Source of the DNA: Serinus canaria
Taxonomy: Eukaryota; Chordata; Aves; Passeriformes; Fringillidae
NCBI RefSeq assembly: GCF_022539315.1
Contig: NC_066333.1
Coordinates: 10,011,001-10,075,000, forward strand
Reading direction: 5' to 3'
Length of the DNA: 64,000 bases
The notes under the pieces were generated by a model. The model did not search any database. It was not told the origin of the DNA and saw only the letters and a list, made by a program, of their open reading frames with translations. Shown piece by piece: positions 60,424 through 64,000 of the stretch. Each line of letters starts with the position of its first letter. Within the stretch, counting starts at the first letter, position 1. The position numbers and the translations under genes were made by a program.

Positions 60424-61939
60424 TCAGCTGAGCTCTATTTATGGGTTCCTGCAAGTTCCCATCACTGTGGGTTGGAGCATGCTCTGTGCCCAAAATCCAG
60501 TTGGCATGCTGCTGTAGGCATCTCTTGGATCTAGTTAAATGTGCCTAATGCCAAGCTCCAATGGGAAGAGGAAAAGAATGGCTTTCTGGTATTTGCACAT
60601 AGTTGCAAACTGTAAACACAGGCTCATGACTGCAAACAGAAATCTCTATTGCTGGTTTCATCGTGACTTCACTGTTGTTGTCCTGGCTGTTTGCTAAAGC
60701 TGTTCCTTAATCCTCTTCCAGGCTTTGGCAACGTCTGCATCCACCCAAACTTAGTGGGCACAAAGATTTTGGCTGGACTCCAGGAAGGGGTTTGATTATT
60801 TCTTTCTCTGCCAGTTGCTGTTTTCTGCCTTGGAGCGGGCTTGCTTCAAGTTTCTGCAAACAGGGCTGGAAATACAAGGGGGTCTTGGGGGGGATTGTGA
60901 GGACAAACCCCGTGTTCTTGTGAGCCTTGTAGGTGTGACCAGCACCAAGAACTCCACACAAGCACTGTGGCTGCAGATCTGTGCTGGTGTTAGCAGTGCT
61001 GTAGGGAATGTTAATCCTGCTGTGACCCTGCTGTGTGCTGCTGTTGGGTCAGCTCACCCGGCTGTGTCACGGTGGGGAAGGAAACCTGCTGACAAATCCC
61101 AACGTGCTGCACGGCTGGGATGCAGATTTTTAGAAGAATAAACCTGCTTGCATGTGTCAAGTTTGGCTTTGTTGGAATCTGCTAACGACCAGGCTTTAAA
61201 GGCAGCGCTGTCAAGGCTTGCAGGAGCCATGCAGAGGAATTCCAGAGAGGCAGAAAGTGCTGCCTGGAAGCTGGGGGCACTGGGGTTTGGTGCAGGGACC
61301 TCATACAAGGTGCAAGGGAGACTTTTCCTGTTGGAAATAAGTCATCTTGGTACATGTCAGGATCTGGAGCCTGACAATGATCCAGAGAGGGGCTTTCCAA
61401 ACCCACTTGGCCCTGGAAATGGTGAACTGAGGAATCCCAGGAAAGACACCTCTGAGAACTGGGTTCAGAACCAGACACAAATAAGGTGTCACAGCTCAGC
61501 ATCCATGTGCCCTTCCAAATCCAGTGGAGGGAGGATTTCAGTATATTCCTTTTGGGTGCTGGGGAGCTTGGGCTTCCTGAGGCTCATGTGAGTCATTCAT
61601 CATTGGCACTTGGCCATTTAAAATGAAAAGCCTTTCAGGGGCTTTGGTGGCAGGCTGAGACCTCTCACGTTGTGCCAATTTTTAGCTAATTCGTCCTCTT
61701 CCATTTCCTTCCTCTCCTCACCCTTCCCATGCACGCAGGTTTGTGACAGGATATCCACTTCATCCCAGGGCATGGGGGGAAATACTTGCAGCATGGCCTG
61801 CTGCCAAGATTGTTTTGTTCTTCTTGTTGCTGAGAGAACAGCTCAAGGAAACCCTTGGAGCTGGAGCTGGCATGCAACTTAGAGTGGATTTCCTGCAGCT
61901 CTGGAAGTGAAGTGTATGACATGTGTTTTTGGGTTTTTG

Positions 61940-61955
61940 TTTTTTTTTTTTTTTT
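61940..61955. repeat. 16-base poly(T) tract
   Basis: A T-run after GGGTTTTTG in LAMA5 intron 2, about 130 bp before a longer T-run. Confidence 0.85.
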
Positions 61956-62086
61956 AATCCCATAAATGCAAGGAAAAAGAGGATTTGAGTAGGTTACAGA
62001 CAGTCTGGGTCTGAAATCCTGTCTTTGATGGGAAATTGCTGTGTCACAGATGTACAAGTTGTGCCTTGTCAAGGTTGAAATCAATC

Positions 62087-62109
62087 TTTTTTTTTTTTTT
62101 TTTTTTTTT
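62087..62109. repeat. 23-base poly(T) tract
   Basis: The longest homopolymer in the window. It is followed by AGTTGAATTAAGAGC, with a further T-run near 62148-62164. The sequence between the runs is not a recognised element. Confidence 0.9.
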
Positions 62110-63182
62110 AGTTGAATTAAGAGCTGAGATGCAACAGGTCTGGGTTTTTTTGTTTTTTTTTTTTAGAATTCAGTTTGTGGTGAAGATGCTGGTTGACCAT
62201 GCACCATTCAGTGTGTTGTAGCTGGAGGCTCTGCTTAGTGATTCCCAAGTGCTCCATGAAGGCATAAGTCATTTTTGTCACAAATTCAGAGCTGTATTGA
62301 TAATGGCAAGAAAAGTAGTGGATTGAAGTGTCTGGAACTCAACTCCTTGCTGTGGCCAAAGCAATGATGTCCAGGGCCCTGGGGTGTTGTGTGGAGGGGT
62401 GAGACTGTGGTGGGCTGACACCTGGCCTTGCTCTGCCCACTGTGCCCTGTGGGACACAAGATTTGGCTCCTGTTTGTCACAGCAGATCAGGTGGCATTTA
62501 TCTGTGTACATGCTGTGTTTTGGTGAGATCCTGACATCCCTGCCCTCCAGAAAATTGGGAATGTCACAGAGATGTTATTCACTGCTGGCCACAGAAGCAG
62601 CAGATGCTGTTTCAAGTCTCATCCAAAGCACAAAATCCTGTTTTTATCCTATGGAAGGGTATTGAGTGTTTCTTTTTTCAGCCTGTGATTTAACCAAGGG
62701 CTTCCTCAGCAAACTTAGCAAATCAGCAAGGCTTTGGCAGTACTGAAAATGGTCTTACTATAGCTCTTTTATAGTATTTTTTAAATTTTATTTTTAGTAC
62801 TGCAGAGCCTGGGATGTCTGGATGGAGCAGGTCCCAGATCTGTACAGCTCCTAGCATGCTCTGGAGAGCCTGTCCTGACTGATGGAGCTGTGCTTGTAAA
62901 ACTCTGGGTGTAAAAACCAGCCTGCGAGCTGTCTAAAGCACAGACAAGTATTCTTTTGTCTGGCTTCTCCCTTTTAATTCTAAACTGGCCCAGGAACTCC
63001 TCTAAGAATATTTAAATACCTTGTGCAGTGAACCTGTATTGATCTTACTTGCTGCAACTCAAACAACCCCACGGAACATACAGTTGGGAACCTTTGTTTG
63101 CTCTGGATGGTAGGAATGTCCTCTTGAAAATGTGCTGTGCTTTGGTAGAAATGAATGGAGGGTTTTTCCACCCCCTCTGCAG

Positions 63183-63273
63183 GTTTCTGAAGGCCAAAGT
63201 CTTGAAACGGCTTCGAAAGGCTGCTGAGGCTGCTGATAAGATACGCAGCACCAGGCTCGAGAGCCTGCTGTAG
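63183..63273 (+). CDS. Possible terminal coding exon of unknown identity
   Basis: A strong acceptor (TTTTTCCACCCCCTCTGCAG) is followed by an open frame ending in TAG. It codes a basic, amphipathic helix-like tail, FLKAKVLKRLRKAAEAADKI then RSTRLESLL. Four CpGs fall in 91 bp, whereas the flanks have almost none, which is more like coding or constrained DNA than intron. I do not recognise the sequence. It is not part of the known laminin alpha-5 N-terminus. It could be a cassette or alternative last exon, a fragment of another gene, or chance. Confidence 0.25.
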
Positions 63274-64000
63274 GAGCAGAAATGGCTGAGCTGTTTGCTT
63301 TCCCCTCAGCAGTGTGAAAAATTAGTGTGTCTTATTAAGGAGCCTGGGGATTTGTGTGCTCAGAGTAAGGGCTGTGCTGAGCTGCTACTCCTGGCTCGTG
63401 TTGTCCCTGAGGCTGGCAGCTTGGTTTGGAGGCACTGGGTAGGAGAGTGGAGCTCATTTAGACCCTGCAGAGCCCCAGTTGTTGCAGATTTGTTTTTAGG
63501 AGGCTCCCTCTGGCTCTGAGCTTGCTGCAGACATGGGATTGCTTCTTGATGGAACAAGCCCTGTGTTTGGAGATGTGATTTTTCTGTCCAGTTAATCCTT
63601 TGTTTTCTTCCCCCACCTTGTTGTTCATGTGTGTCATTGCTGGAAGCTCCCCAGCCCTGTTGGTAGCAGCTCTGTGCACCTGCTAGAAGGGTGTGCTGGG
63701 GGCTTTTGGTGGGGCTGTGCTCACACACCATCAGCCAGGTCAGGGGCTGGATGCTGCCCTACACTGTGTATTTTATACCAGGGCTGCTTTCTGCCTGAAA
63801 TGGGTGAGTGCCCACCCTGAGCTGCTCTGGCATCCACGAGGCATCTGCAGAGTCCCTTCCACGAAGGCCAGTTGGGCATATTTCATCAGGATGTGGTGCC
63901 ATGAGAACGGCAACATAGATATTGCTTAAAGTCTTGGTTTTTAACCTCTGAAGTCAGCCACACCTGTGCTGTGTCCCCACCCTGGACATGTGCCATCCCA

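Larger units (their letters stand above)
53579..64000 (+). other. LAMA5: LAMA5 intron 2 (over 10.4 kb, runs off the window)
   Basis: No further LAMA5 exon is recognised. Numerous overlapping open frames have no family signature. Simple repeats are a CA run at 60406-60423 and T runs at 61940-61955, 62087-62109 and about 62148-62164. A possible short coding exon of unknown identity lies at 63183-63273. Confidence 0.75.

Noticed and set aside
53579..64000. Search for LAMA5 exon 3 (the FHVAYVLIKF block)
   Set aside because: No frame in this stretch codes the expected block, so the exon must lie beyond the window.

Overview
This is a vertebrate nuclear window, and the evidence points to a bird. 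It holds spliced vertebrate genes with GT-AG introns and two short 3'-end fragments of CR1 (chicken repeat 1) LINEs. The intergenic DNA is CpG-poor and is punctuated by GC-rich promoter islands. The gene block CABLES2 - RPS21 - LAMA5 corresponds to human 20q13.33. A songbird is possible, but nothing in the window proves it.

Layout. (1) 1-8512: the 3' portion of CABLES2 on the plus strand. Nine coding exons give the last 357 residues and the stop; the 5' exon(s) lie upstream of the window. A long 3' UTR follows, with candidate poly(A) signals at 9939 and 11381, and then a CR1 fragment. (2) 12.1-15.55 kb: complete RPS21 on the plus strand. It has a CpG-rich promoter with two CRE-type sites, a TOP-like pyrimidine start, a non-coding first exon and five coding exons that give an 83-residue protein. 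A second CR1 fragment sits in the intron between coding exons 3 and 4. (3) 15.55-47.2 kb: about 32 kb of intergenic DNA with no gene I can recognise. It carries minisatellites (16.3, 26.5 and 32.3 kb), an 80-bp GAATA array, several near-perfect inverted repeats, and stretches that look like regulatory elements (35.1, 38.1-38.7 and 45.7-46.4 kb). (4) 47.2-64.0 kb: the 5' end of LAMA5 on the plus strand. This comprises a CpG island with three 45-bp tandem repeats just upstream of the start codon, coding exon 1 (signal peptide and start of the laminin N-terminal domain), a 5.6-kb intron 1, coding exon 2, and more than 10 kb of intron 2 that runs off the window.

The three genes are functionally unrelated: a cyclin-fold CDK/ABL adaptor, a 40S ribosomal protein and a basement-membrane laminin chain. 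They are neighbours by conserved synteny, not an operon. The points most worth a second look are: the apparent inversion of RPS21 relative to the human arrangement; a nearly identical 106-bp duplication that flanks LAMA5 exon 2 and copies its splice-acceptor approach; the tandem repeats in the LAMA5 promoter; the paired CREs of RPS21; and a possible unannotated terminal exon at 63.2 kb. I found no bacterial, viral or CRISPR-type system.
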